A stretch of DNA of 64,000 nt from JABCPE02 sp963530295 (GTDB lineage Bacteria > Bacteroidota > Bacteroidia > Flavobacteriales > Weeksellaceae): contig CAUSCF010000008.1 of the NCBI GenBank assembly GCA_963530295.1, positions 6,689 through 70,688 of the forward strand. The letters are read 5' to 3'. How positions within the stretch are numbered: position 1 is the first letter of the stretch; every line of letters begins with the position of its first letter. The notes under the pieces were generated by a model that had not been told where the DNA came from, did no database searches, and was given only the letters and a program-made list of their open reading frames with translations. Positions 55,025 through 62,817 of the stretch are shown piece after piece. The position numbers and the translations under genes were made by a program.

Positions 55025-56098
55025 ATGGAACTAAAAACTAAATTAGAACAACTACACCAAAGGGTGGATAATCTAAAAGAACAGATACAAACAGAAGAGG
55101 CTACTAAAAATGCATTTATCATGCCTTTTATACAAATTCTTGGATATGATATTTTCAATCCAATAGAAGTTATTCCTGAATTTGTATGTGATATCGGAAC
55201 TAAAAAAGGGGAAAAGGTAGACTACATGATAATGAAAGATGGTGAACCTATTTTAGTTATAGAGTGCAAGCATTGGAAAGAAAATGCAGACGCACACAAT
55301 TCCCAACTACATAGATATTACCATGTTTCAAAGGCTCGTTTTGGAATTCTTACCAATGGAATAATATATAATTTCTATACTGATTTGGAAAAGCCATATA
55401 TTATGGATGAAAAACCATTTTTAACCATCAATCTTGATGATTTAAAAGATAGCTCCATAAAAGTTTTAGAAAAATTCACCAAAACATCTTACGACCTTGA
55501 GAGTATTTTAGATTCTGCTGAATCCTTGAAATATATTAAAGCCATTAGAAAAGAATTTGAAACAGAAATAGATAATCCGTCAGATGAATTTATAAAATTA
55601 TTGGTAAATAGATTTTTTGACAGACCTTTAACAGCAAACAGACTTTCAATATTTCGCGAATACACCAAAAGAGCACTGACAAGCTCTATAAACGAATCCA
55701 TAAGTTCTAGATTAAAATCAGCATTAAGTATAAATGAAAACATTCATGATACAAAAACAAAAGAAAACGAGGTATTGGATTCAATAGATGAAAATTCAGA
55801 ATCAAAAGTAGTTACCACTGAAGATGAAATAGAAGGATTCCAAATTGTAAAAGCAATTTTAAGAGAAGTCATTTCCGCTGATAGAATTGCTCCAAGAGAT
55901 ACACAATCTTATTTTGGAGTTTTACTTGATGACAATAACCGAAAACCACTTTGCAGATTACACCTTAATGGAGGTAAAAAATATATAGAGCTATTTCATA
56001 ACGGTAAAGATGCAGGAGAAAAAATACTAATAAACTCTCTTGATGATATTTATAATCACAAAGTAGAACTACAAAAAACAGTGGATAACTACAAGTAA
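55025..56098 (+). CDS. PD-(D/E)xK restriction-endonuclease-like protein
   Basis: 357 residues. N-terminal coiled coil, then a nuclease-type core: KVDYMIMKDGEPILVIECKH with D, E-x-K, and RFGILTNGIIYNFYTDLEKP. This matches the HsdR N-terminal-like family (HSDR_N_2), here standing alone without a helicase. The C-terminal 100 residues (GFQIVKAILREVISADRIA, LHLNGGKKYIELFHNGKD) are a second small domain typical of these proteins in Bacteroidota. Flanked by the tmRNA-like repeats, so it is probably cargo of a small island. Confidence 0.8.
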   Translation: MELKTKLEQLHQRVDNLKEQIQTEEATKNAFIMPFIQILGYDIFNPIEVIPEFVCDIGTKKGEKVDYMIMKDGEPILVIECKHWKENADAHNSQLHRYYHVSKARFGILTNGIIYNFYTDLEKPYIMDEKPFLTINLDDLKDSSIKVLEKFTKTSYDLESILDSAESLKYIKAIRKEFETEIDNPSDEFIKLLVNRFFDRPLTANRLSIFREYTKRALTSSINESISSRLKSALSINENIHDTKTKENEVLDSIDENSESKVVTTEDEIEGFQIVKAILREVISADRIAPRDTQSYFGVLLDDNNRKPLCRLHLNGGKKYIELFHNGKDAGEKILINSLDDIYNHKVELQKTVDNYK

Positions 56099-56183
56099 TA
56101 AAGAGATTAAAAATAGTAAAAAATAGAGGTTAAACAGAATATTGAAAAAAAATTAACTCGCTAATAATCACTAATATAGTTTT

Positions 56184-56218
56184 CCTCCAGCTCCACAATA
56201 ATACCTGTAAATCAACAC
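56184..56218 (+). repeat. Direct repeat resembling a tmRNA 3' end, right copy
   Basis: CCTCCAGCTCCACAA (56184-56198) and TAAATCAACAC (56208-56218), as at 54777-54818 but with a shorter spacer. Placed 86 bp after the PD-(D/E)xK gene. Confidence 0.6.
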
Positions 56219-56239
56219 ATTACAGAAACAAAAGACTAA

Positions 56240-56274
56240 AATAGGGACTTTTTATGAAGTCTCTATTGTTTTTC
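56240..56274. terminator. Hairpin terminator between convergent genes
   Basis: AATAGGGACTT pairs with AAGTCTCTATT over a 6-base loop with one G.U pair, followed by GTTTTT. Just after the right tmRNA-like repeat, as a tmRNA terminator would be. Confidence 0.75.
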
Positions 56275-56340
56275 GGATAGTATTTAGTTTTTAATAGCTT
56301 AACTTTTATAAGTTATTGAAAATATGTACATTACACAAAA

Positions 56341-56742
56341 TTACTCTTTCTTTAAATACACTTTATAATTCATTTGTTTTGTTGGATATTCTCCTTCTAT
56401 TTTCTTCTGAACATAGCCTTCTTTTTTGAAATATAACGATATAAAAGCGGTTTTCTCTATAATTGTTGAATAATATCCTTTACTATCGGAATAGAGTTTT
56501 ATGGTATCTTTTCCTAAATATTCATCGTAATTTGTATTGCCGCTATCATCTTCGTATCGCTCACTTATTATCATTATGAGAGTATTTGGGATAGGCTGTT
56601 TGGTTTTTTCATCATAAATATAACCGCTCAATTTCACATCTTCTGTATCCGTAACAGATTTGTAAAATGAAAATAAATACATTCCAAAAAAAACTATAAA
56701 TAAAAGCAATACTGCAAATAATATTTTATAATTTGTTTTCAT
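56341..56742 (-). CDS. Membrane-anchored beta-sandwich protein, orphan-immunity bank
   Basis: 133 residues: membrane helix at about 8-27 (ILFAVLLLFIVFFGMYLF), then a carboxypeptidase-regulatory-like fold (VKLSGYIYDEKTKQPIPNTLIMI, SDSKGYYSTIIE, FKKEGYVQKK). Proteins of this build often serve as membrane immunity factors in Bacteroidota toxin loci, but there is no direct evidence. Last gene of the leftward bank. Confidence 0.6.
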   Translation of the reverse strand: MKTNYKILFAVLLLFIVFFGMYLFSFYKSVTDTEDVKLSGYIYDEKTKQPIPNTLIMIISERYEDDSGNTNYDEYLGKDTIKLYSDSKGYYSTIIEKTAFISLYFKKEGYVQKKIEGEYPTKQMNYKVYLKKE

Positions 56743-56779
56743 TGTTTTTTACTCTGCTATTCCATGTTTCTACTTGTTT

Positions 56780-56926
56780 TTATTCTTTAAAAAGATTATA
56801 ATTCCAATAAACAAAACCTTTATATGTAAGATAAAGAACCATTACAAATATAATTATTAAAAGAAATATTCTTTTTCTGTTTATTGATATTTTTAATTGT
56901 TGTTTTGATAAACATATCATTGGCAT
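56780..56926 (-). CDS. Small membrane protein
   Basis: 48 codons, basic N-terminus and one membrane helix (RIFLLIIIFVMVLYLTYKGF), then an aromatic tail. It lies between two bank genes on the same strand, 3 bp from the upstream one, which favours a real gene. Function unknown. Confidence 0.4.
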   Translation of the reverse strand: MPMICLSKQQLKISINRKRIFLLIIIFVMVLYLTYKGFVYWNYNLFKE

Positions 56927-56929
56927 TGT

Positions 56930-57382
56930 TTAATATAAATCCGCATATAAAATAGTTGTGCAGAAAAGTATAGTAGAATAGTATATTTTTAATTCATCTT
57001 TAGTATTGAAATTGATTTCTAAATGGGTATTGTATTTTAATAAATTTATGGGTTTTACATCTGCTATGAACACATTATTCCAATACAATCTATAATAAAT
57101 CAGAAAATAAAAAAATTCTATTTTGTCTTTTTTTCCAAGTATAAATCTATCGTAGAAATAAAAACCTATTTTAGAAAAGGGTGTTTCTAAATTTTGATAA
57201 GTAATCTTTGTGCCAAGCCAAAGAAAAGATTTTACTTTAAGCAAAAGTTTATCATTTGCATCATATATTTCGCCATAAACTCTCCCGCCCCATTTGGTTT
57301 TTCTAGTCATATAGATAAAAACCTCATCATTTTTATAAAAAATAATAGAATCATCATCTTGTACGACACATTTTATTTTCAT
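56930..57382 (-). CDS. Hypothetical cytoplasmic protein
   Basis: 150 residues, no signal peptide. Beta-rich with many aromatics (SIIFYKNDEVFIYMTRKTKW, GEIYDANDKLLLKVKSFLWL). The repeated strand layout could be a tubby/LURP-like barrel, a weak guess. Part of the leftward bank, 30 bp from the preceding gene. Confidence 0.5.
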   Translation of the reverse strand: MKIKCVVQDDDSIIFYKNDEVFIYMTRKTKWGGRVYGEIYDANDKLLLKVKSFLWLGTKITYQNLETPFSKIGFYFYDRFILGKKDKIEFFYFLIYYRLYWNNVFIADVKPINLLKYNTHLEINFNTKDELKIYYSTILFCTTILYADLY

Positions 57383-57412
57383 TTTCTACTATTTTTGAAA
57401 ATTAATACCATT

Positions 57413-57685
57413 TTAATACATAATGATGATATCATATAAAACTTGAAAATATAGAATTATTAATAAAAATATAATAGCTCCAACCAACAATAATTCCTTT
57501 ATATTTCTAAATAAATCAAATTTTATAAAAACTCTTAAAACAGATTGATATAATACCTGTATAAATGTCACAAATATTATAGAAAACTGAATTAAAATAT
57601 CTCCCCCTGATACTCCCCTATTATGCATAATGATGAGAATCATCATCACTACTGATGGTAATATGTTATAATATTTTATTTTCAT
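57413..57685 (-). CDS. Small membrane protein with three helices
   Basis: 90 residues with hydrophobic segments near 8-20, 30-48 and 63-85 (LLLVGAIIFLLIILYFQVLY). Starts right after a toxin-tail repeat (57700-57737), so it may be the immunity partner of a toxin whose coding region is lost except for its tail. Confidence 0.5.
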   Translation of the reverse strand: MKIKYYNILPSVVMMILIIMHNRGVSGGDILIQFSIIFVTFIQVLYQSVLRVFIKFDLFRNIKELLLVGAIIFLLIILYFQVLYDIIIMY

Positions 57686-57699
57686 TTTATTCCTGTTTT

Positions 57700-57737
57700 A
57701 AAATTAACTTTTAGTCCAGCAACATCTGAACATTACC
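57700..57737 (-). repeat. Toxin-tail remnant, class 2, copy a
   Basis: On the - strand GGTAATGTTCAGATGTT then GCTGGACTAAAAGTTAATTT: GNV(P)DVAGLKVNF with one base lost. The same block, one base longer, is at 58281-58319. It is 15 bp after the stop of the lipoprotein gene at 57753. Confidence 0.7.
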
Positions 57738-57752
57738 GGGTTAATTATAAAT

Positions 57753-58229
57753 TTATTTATGAAAGTAAAGTCTCACAGATGCTTTATCTTTGGTTAGTTT
57801 CTTATTAATAGTTTTATGCAAAATACCACTTTTCATTATTATTGAACTATCTTCTATTTCACGAACAAAATATCTGACATTTAATGTATCTAAATTTAAA
57901 AATTTAAATGTTCCAAAATAATCTTCTATCGTTGCAATTTTTTCACCTTTTTTATCAAAAATTCCATTTTCATTAATAAACACTTCTTCATTTATTTTAA
58001 TTTTTATAGTATCATTCTTACTTATATAAATAAGATTAGTAAATTTCCACTTTCCCAAGGTCATTCTTTTGCGTTCCTCTGGTAATTTAACAAAAGTATT
58101 CTTTCCTCCTATAAATTCTATATTTTTTTCTTTCTTTTTACAACTTAATAGAGATATTAATATAACCAATAGTTTAATCACTAGTAAAACTTTTCTGTTG
58201 CTGTGCTTTTTGAACATTAATTGGAACAT
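57753..58229 (-). CDS. Small lipoprotein, candidate orphan immunity
   Basis: 158 residues; signal with lipobox LLSC (cysteine about residue 30; MFKKHSN at 58217 is an alternative start). The mature domain is beta-rich (GKWKFTNLIYISKNDTIKIK, ENGIFDKKGEKIATIEDYFG). Flanked on both sides by toxin-tail remnants; the upstream tail is even in frame with it. Function by context only. Confidence 0.55.
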   Translation of the reverse strand: MFQLMFKKHSNRKVLLVIKLLVILISLLSCKKKEKNIEFIGGKNTFVKLPEERKRMTLGKWKFTNLIYISKNDTIKIKINEEVFINENGIFDKKGEKIATIEDYFGTFKFLNLDTLNVRYFVREIEDSSIIMKSGILHKTINKKLTKDKASVRLYFHK

Positions 58230-58280
58230 ATTTCTTTTCTTAAAATTTAATCTTTGATTTATCTTCTTGTCTATATAATT

Positions 58281-58319
58281 AAAATTAGCTTTTAGCCCAG
58301 CAACATCTGGAATATTACC
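58281..58319 (-). repeat. Toxin-tail remnant, class 2, copy b
   Basis: On the - strand GGTAATATTCCAGATGTT then GCTGGGCTAAAAGCTAATTT: GNIPDVAGLKANF. It begins 3 bp after the stop of the gene at 58323. Nearly the same as 57700-57737. Confidence 0.75.
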
Positions 58320-58322
58320 TCT

Positions 58323-58883
58323 CTAATGATAAATTCTAGGTTGGCAATTCTTCTCACACACAATTATTCTACAATCTATACTATCTACTGACAAAGGACT
58401 ATGAATGAGGTCTCTTATTTTAGTATCTAAAACAAAAAAACTGATATTTACAAAATATATTTCATTTACATACTCATCCCGCTTTCTAGGATAAAATTCA
58501 TTTACTTTTGGAGTTCCTATTATTTGCCCTATATCAATAAAATCTCCTTGTTTCACTTGGATATTATCTATTTTATCATATCGTATAATTTTTTCATGTT
58601 CCATATCTTTGACCGCGACTACTCCCCCCACCTTGTCTGTTACCAATATTACTTTCCCTTTAGATATGGATAACACTTTATCTGTTTTATTTTCAGTATT
58701 AACAGTAAAATCAATAGGAGGAAAGGAATTTTTTCCCTTTGAAAAAGGAGAATACCTTTGTTCATCCTCATTATTTTTATATCCTACCATTATATATCCA
58801 TTATCTAATGGACATTTATGTTTTTGAGAATACAAATTTTTAAAAGGATATACTAAACATAATATAAATAAGTAATATTTCAT
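58323..58883 (-). CDS. Secreted M23-fold protein lacking the catalytic histidines
   Basis: 186 residues, signal peptide (MKYYLFILCLVYPFKNLYSQ). The segment IDFTVNTENKTDKVLSISKG then KVILVTDKVGGVVAVKDME and VKQGDFIDIGQIIGTPK follows the strand order of LytM/M23 domains (G-x-D, V-x-A-x-x-G-x-V, G-D-x-V-x-x-G-Q-x-I-G). The H-x-x-x-D and H-x-H zinc sites are absent. It may bind without cutting, for example as an inhibitor of a wall-attacking toxin. Between two tail remnants. Confidence 0.55.
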   Translation of the reverse strand: MKYYLFILCLVYPFKNLYSQKHKCPLDNGYIMVGYKNNEDEQRYSPFSKGKNSFPPIDFTVNTENKTDKVLSISKGKVILVTDKVGGVVAVKDMEHEKIIRYDKIDNIQVKQGDFIDIGQIIGTPKVNEFYPRKRDEYVNEIYFVNISFFVLDTKIRDLIHSPLSVDSIDCRIIVCEKNCQPRIYH

Positions 58884-58930
58884 TTTTCGGAATTTTTTAA
58901 TTTTTAGTTTTCACTATAATAACTTGAAAG

Positions 58931-58948
58931 ACAATCTGGAACATTACC
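58931..58948 (-). repeat. Toxin-tail remnant, copy c
   Basis: GGTAATGTTCCAGATTGT on the - strand. The stop TAA of the gene at 58944 lies inside it, showing a precise junction. Confidence 0.65.
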
Positions 58949-59321
58949 AATCTACAGTTGGAATATTATTTACTATATCTATATAATCTAATGTATCTAT
59001 GGCTGACCCATTTTTAATTATAATTTGTATAGAGCTTTTGGATTTAATAATCGAATCTCCTACTTGGATTTTTTCTTCCCATTCATAATCAATAGGGATA
59101 CTATCTTTGTCATAAACAATGAATATAGCTCTTCTTTTGTAATTATTGATACTTTTTCTTTTAATAACAGCTTTTATCTCTCTTTCTCTAATTTTTGATA
59201 GTAATAGTTTATTATCCTCTTCAATAGTTGTAGGATTTAGGTGAAAATACCATTGTAATAATAGAAATATTATCAAAAACACTAATGCACACCAATAATA
59301 AAACTTTCTTAAATCTTTCAT
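58944..59321 (-). CDS. Membrane-anchored protein, candidate orphan immunity
   Basis: 125 residues with a membrane helix at about 9-27 (YWCALVFLIIFLLLQWYF) and a small basic domain. Upstream of its start is an open tail ending GYGVDGRCRDYLVKN-stop, which looks like the end of a lost toxin. Downstream is tail remnant c. This arrangement (toxin tail, immunity gene, tail motif) repeats in the region. Confidence 0.55.
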   Translation of the reverse strand: MKDLRKFYYWCALVFLIIFLLLQWYFHLNPTTIEEDNKLLLSKIREREIKAVIKRKSINNYKRRAIFIVYDKDSIPIDYEWEEKIQVGDSIIKSKSSIQIIIKNGSAIDTLDYIDIVNNIPTVDW

Positions 59322-59401
59322 CTTCCTATCAATTTTGTTTTAGTTCTTGACCAGATAATCTCTACATCTGCCGTCTACGCCATAACCAGCTAATTTTGTG
59401 A

Positions 59402-59477
59402 TACATATCAATTACTAATCATAAAAACAACTATTTAGAACATAAGCGCAGCACCATACATCATACAACTTCCTTTA
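59402..59477 (-). pseudogene. Fragment of the 86-residue gene at 60970
   Basis: Matches 60961-61046 closely; on the - strand it reads VWCCAYVLN and then stops, as in the end of the 60970 gene. Only the last 25 codons remain. A duplicated piece left by rearrangement. Confidence 0.65.
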
Positions 59478-59480
59478 TAT

Positions 59481-59621
59481 TTAGCTGTTTTTAAGTTTTT
59501 CCATTAGATTAGGATATTTAGCTATCACCTCATCATACACTTTCTTTGCAATAGCTTTAGTCTTTGTTGAATATGTCTTGGTTTTCAGTGTTACTTTCTT
59601 ATTTTTATTTTCTTTTTTCAT
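59481..59621 (-). CDS. 46-residue basic protein (copy 1)
   Basis: MKKENKNKKVTLKTKTYSTK onward, ending MEKLKNS. I take the ATG at 59621, since the paralogue at 62514-62654 starts there too; a longer start at 59681 would run through the tail remnant GNIPDL. Conserved twice in this window, so it is probably a real, expressed peptide. Function unknown. Confidence 0.6.
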   Translation of the reverse strand: MKKENKNKKVTLKTKTYSTKTKAIAKKVYDEVIAKYPNLMEKLKNS

Positions 59622-59628
59622 TGTTTTT

Positions 59629-59645
59629 AAATCTGGAATATTACC
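59629..59645 (-). repeat. Toxin-tail remnant, copy d
   Basis: GGTAATATTCCAGATTT on the - strand (GNIPDL). It begins 5 bp after the stop of the lipoprotein gene at 59651. Confidence 0.65.
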
Positions 59646-59650
59646 AAGTG

Positions 59651-60358
59651 TTAGCGTTTTATCCATTCTTTTCCTTTCCAATACAATATGTTTCTATTTT
59701 TAATATACACATTATCATAGAGAGGTTCAAATTCTAATGTGCATCTTTGAAGACTTGGTAAATCTATCGTAATATAATTATAATCAGTATCGATATTTTC
59801 TTTAAAAATATTAAATAACATTCTCTCTTTATATATCTTTTTTCCTATTAATTTTTTGGCTATACTGAGTTCTATTAAGTTAATATTATCCGTTTTCCAT
59901 AAATACTCCGATTTAGATATTCTGAGCTTCAATTCATTAGCAATAATATTTTTTTTATTATTAAAATTCAGACTTAAACCCATATCTGGGAGATTGTGTG
60001 GAATATTTACATTTATATAAAGTGAATCTTGTGAATATTTCTTCTCCTGACGAATAGAATATGGTATTTTTTCTAAATGCTGGTCTTCGCTTACTAACTC
60101 TATTACATCATTAGAGAGCCTATTCCATTTCCCTTTTGAGGCATAATCACACTGCTCTATAACAGGAGAAAATGTAACCTCTGCTTTTTTCAGAATATAA
60201 TGTCCATTTTTGTAGATTTCTATTTGTGAGTAATTATTATCCTCGGATAATGCTTGATATTTATATTTATTTTTTATGCTATAAATCCCTTCTATATTAT
60301 CAATGGTTTCACAACTAATCAACTGAAATAGAGATATAAACAATACGATATTTTTCAT
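59651..60358 (-). CDS. Lipoprotein, candidate orphan immunity
   Basis: About 235 residues from ATG 60358 (MKNIVLFISLFQLISCET), preferred over 60382 because it gives a lipobox LISC. The domain is beta-rich with IYSIKNKYKYQALSEDNNYS and KGKWNRLSNDVIELVSEDQ, the kind seen in small Bacteroidota surface lipoproteins. 28 bp from the preceding gene. Candidate immunity by context. Confidence 0.55.
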   Translation of the reverse strand: MKNIVLFISLFQLISCETIDNIEGIYSIKNKYKYQALSEDNNYSQIEIYKNGHYILKKAEVTFSPVIEQCDYASKGKWNRLSNDVIELVSEDQHLEKIPYSIRQEKKYSQDSLYINVNIPHNLPDMGLSLNFNNKKNIIANELKLRISKSEYLWKTDNINLIELSIAKKLIGKKIYKERMLFNIFKENIDTDYNYITIDLPSLQRCTLEFEPLYDNVYIKNRNILYWKGKEWIKR

Positions 60359-60386
60359 TTTTTTATTTTCTATAATAACCAAAACC

Positions 60387-60965
60387 TCAACTATACAGAC
60401 TAAAATCTGAGACCTTTATGAACCATTGTAAAGAGCTGTAATCATCATTATGATACTCATATTTATTAATATAAAACAAGTATTGAATCGTTACAAAACT
60501 CTCATCATTTAGAGTAGAGTTTACATAGAATTTTCCTTCTTCTTTTTCTACTGTATATATTTTTTTAATCCTTTCCATGCCAAATTTTCTATATATATTC
60601 ATGATTTTCTCATCAAGAGTATGAATTCCCTTAGGATTATAAAAGAATTTAATAGGAATCGCTCTTTTAAAATTAAGAACCTCATATAAAAAGACTGTAT
60701 AAGAAGAATCTTGTTTGTAATAGTTTTCGTATATTATCTGTAAATCTTCTATGGAAATCTTTCCTACTTGTTCAGAGTTATGTACTTTGACAAATACATA
60801 TTCTTTTAATTTCATTACATAAACTTCTACAGCTTGCTCGGTAGTATTTCCTTTTTTTGAGGAAGATGTAAAGTTTTCAATACTATCTAATGAAAATAAA
60901 TCATCATTTCCAGAACAAGACATTAATAATAATACAATTAGGATTTTTAATCTATTCAAATACAT
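60387..60965 (-). CDS. Lipoprotein of unknown function
   Basis: 192 residues, lipoprotein signal (MYLNRLKILIVLLLMSC, cysteine 17), serine-rich start, then an alpha/beta domain (KLKEYVFVKVHNSEQVGKIS). It begins 4 bp after the 86-residue gene. No family recognised. Confidence 0.55.
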   Translation of the reverse strand: MYLNRLKILIVLLLMSCSGNDDLFSLDSIENFTSSSKKGNTTEQAVEVYVMKLKEYVFVKVHNSEQVGKISIEDLQIIYENYYKQDSSYTVFLYEVLNFKRAIPIKFFYNPKGIHTLDEKIMNIYRKFGMERIKKIYTVEKEEGKFYVNSTLNDESFVTIQYLFYINKYEYHNDDYSSLQWFIKVSDFSLYS

Positions 60966-60969
60966 AATA

Positions 60970-61230
60970 TCAATTACTAATAATATTTAATAATAAAAAA
61001 CTCCTATTGAGAACATAAGCGCAGCACCATACATTATCAACTTCCTTTATTCCGACAGGATTTTCTTCTTCGTAAGTGTCCAATAACTTTTTATACCTTA
61101 TCTCATCTAAAAATATTTTGGATTTAGCCTCAGCCCATATTTTTATAGCCAATTCTAAACTATCTGATTTACACTGACTAATATAAGTCCCTCCTCTATA
61201 TTCCGCAATGAAAGTATATATTTTATCCAT
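60970..61230 (-). CDS. Small cytoplasmic protein
   Basis: 86 residues, no signal: MDKIYTFIAEYRGGTYISQC, a helix (LELAIKIWAEAKSKIF), and the C-terminal VWCCAYVLN found again in the fragment at 59402. The N-terminal strand-turn-strand plus helix is common among immunity proteins of Bacteroidota. Likely cytoplasmic immunity. Confidence 0.55.
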   Translation of the reverse strand: MDKIYTFIAEYRGGTYISQCKSDSLELAIKIWAEAKSKIFLDEIRYKKLLDTYEEENPVGIKEVDNVWCCAYVLNRSFLLLNIISN

Positions 61231-61253
61231 TTTCTTTTGTTTTTAATTTTAAT

Positions 61254-61278
61254 AATCTAGAATACCACCAATATTACC
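61254..61278 (-). repeat. Toxin-tail remnant, copy e (degenerate)
   Basis: On the - strand GGTAATATTGGTGGTATTCT then AGATT: a diverged form of GGTAATATTCCAGAT with a small insertion. The stop of the gene at 61274 falls inside it, as in copy c. Confidence 0.5.
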
Positions 61279-61729
61279 CTAAATAATATTTTATAATATC
61301 ATCTGGTGATATATCATCTTCTTGTAAATATTTTTTACTATAAAAAGTTAATACATTGCTATTATCTGTATTTTTCACTATCAAAAATCCATATTTTTCG
61401 CTTTCTAATGTGCAGTCATCTATCATTTTATAATCTTCGTCATTTTCCTCAATAAAGCATTTTATATTTTCAAAAGACATTCTAAATAAATTTACTTCTT
61501 GAAAGAAAACATCATTTTCTACTTCAATAGTTCTAATATAATCGCCCATTTCACTAAACACAATAAAAACACCTCTTGCAGGGATATATAATGACAAATA
61601 CTTTTTATCCAGCTCTTCTTTAACTCCTATGATAAATTTTTCTTTGACTAATCTTTTGATTTCTTCTATGGTATTCTGAAACAAAAACTCTCCTACCGAT
61701 ACAAAAGGGATAAATTCCATAATTTCCAA
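61274..61729 (-). CDS. Cytoplasmic protein, candidate immunity
   Basis: 151 residues beginning EIMEFIPFVSVGEFLFQNT then IEEIKRLVKEKF, a start similar to several Bacteroidota immunity-type proteins (P-x-x-x-x-G-x-x-x-F-x-x-x-I-x-E). No signal peptide. Beta-rich middle and acidic end. Its stop lies inside tail remnant e. 3 bp from the upstream lipoprotein gene. Confidence 0.6.
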   Translation of the reverse strand: MEIMEFIPFVSVGEFLFQNTIEEIKRLVKEKFIIGVKEELDKKYLSLYIPARGVFIVFSEMGDYIRTIEVENDVFFQEVNLFRMSFENIKCFIEENDEDYKMIDDCTLESEKYGFLIVKNTDNSNVLTFYSKKYLQEDDISPDDIIKYYLG

Positions 61730-61732
61730 AGT

Positions 61733-62395
61733 TTATATTTTTATAGTGTCTCTTACATAGATTTCACTCGCTCCCATTTCTCCATTTTTAGTTTGGGATA
61801 ATTCGAAAAAAATTCCTGAAACCAAAATATTATCTTTATTAGGAACCGAAAATTCACATCGAAATTTATTATCAGAATTTACCCACTCACATTCGCTGCT
61901 GATTATTTCTTTATTTTTCTCAATATCATATACAGAATATAGAAAATTAGCTTTTGTCTCCACAATATCTTCGCTTTTGGGCACATAAAAAGAATAGAAA
62001 ACCTTGTCTTTATCAGATTTTAAAGTATAATATTTGCTTTTATAAATATCCAATTCAGAGTTATTAAAAACCTTATATTGATTTGCAAATACTTTCTTAT
62101 CAACTATTCTATATTCTACCATCGCTACTTTTTTACCATTAGCATCGGCTACTTCCCACCAATCTATCTTCTCATCATTTTGAGTCAAATAGCCCGTTAC
62201 CTGCAGGGAATTTACCAATCCTCTTATTCTATAGGTAGAATCATTCAGCTTTGTTTTTTCTGTTTTCTTAAGTTTATCAATATCTGTCATTTCCAAAAAG
62301 AAATCTTGAGAATTTATAGTTGTTTTTTCTTCCAATTGGTCTTTTTTACAACAAGATAATGTAAGTAGAAAAATGATATAAATATATTTTTTCAT
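61733..62395 (-). CDS. Lipoprotein, candidate immunity
   Basis: About 220 residues from ATG 62395 (MKKYIYIIFLLTLSCCKK; lipobox LSC). Mature domain has DWWEVADANGKKVAMVEYRI and a C-terminal beta segment ending GASEIYVRDTIKI. An open tail with a similar SEIYVR piece lies just upstream (about 62420-62513), probably the end of a lost toxin. Start of a two-gene unit with the gene at 61274. Confidence 0.6.
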   Translation of the reverse strand: MKKYIYIIFLLTLSCCKKDQLEEKTTINSQDFFLEMTDIDKLKKTEKTKLNDSTYRIRGLVNSLQVTGYLTQNDEKIDWWEVADANGKKVAMVEYRIVDKKVFANQYKVFNNSELDIYKSKYYTLKSDKDKVFYSFYVPKSEDIVETKANFLYSVYDIEKNKEIISSECEWVNSDNKFRCEFSVPNKDNILVSGIFFELSQTKNGEMGASEIYVRDTIKI

Positions 62396-62513
62396 AGAAA
62401 TTATTTTAAAGTTTAACACTAAAACCTAATACCCATCACTATTTTTGTCTATGTAGTAGTTCTTTCCGTTTATGTTTTTAGTATATCTTACATAGATTTC
62501 ACTTTCTCTATAT

Positions 62514-62654
62514 TTAGCTGTTTTTAAGCTTTTCCATAGTTATTGGGTAATTCTTCATCATGTACTCTACCGCCTCTTTAGCTAATGCTTTACTCTTTGT
62601 TGAATATGTCTTGGTTTTTAGTGTTACTTTCTTATTTTTATTTTCTCGTTTCAT
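62514..62654 (-). CDS. 46-residue basic protein (copy 2)
   Basis: MKRENKNKKVTLKTKTYSTK onward, ending MEKLKNS; 33 or so of 46 positions agree with copy 1 at 59481-59621. Upstream is an open tail ending VMKGIEN-stop at about 62668. Same unknown function as copy 1. Confidence 0.55.
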   Translation of the reverse strand: MKRENKNKKVTLKTKTYSTKSKALAKEAVEYMMKNYPITMEKLKNS

Positions 62655-62787
62655 ATTATTTCTTTTTTTAATTCTCAATTCCTTTCATTACAAATATTTC
62701 TTCCAAAAAATTCCCATCAAAAACCAAAAAACAACCCTTGTGCAATTTACAGATTTTTGCAGTTTCTCTGTCAATTTTAAAGCATAA

Positions 62788-62816
62788 AAAAACACCTTTT
62801 AGAAAGGTATTTTTTA
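62788..62816 (-). terminator. Hairpin terminator of the WG-like gene
   Basis: ACCTTT and AAAGGT pair over a short loop, with a run of seven T on the - strand. It follows the stop of the 321-residue gene at once. Confidence 0.75.
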
Positions 62817-62817
62817 C

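Noticed and set aside
58323..58883. Active M23 peptidase
   Set aside because: The strand pattern fits, but both zinc-binding histidine motifs are missing.
59622..59681. Longer start for the 46-residue gene
   Set aside because: The extra 20 codons run through the toxin-tail motif and are absent from the paralogue at 62514.
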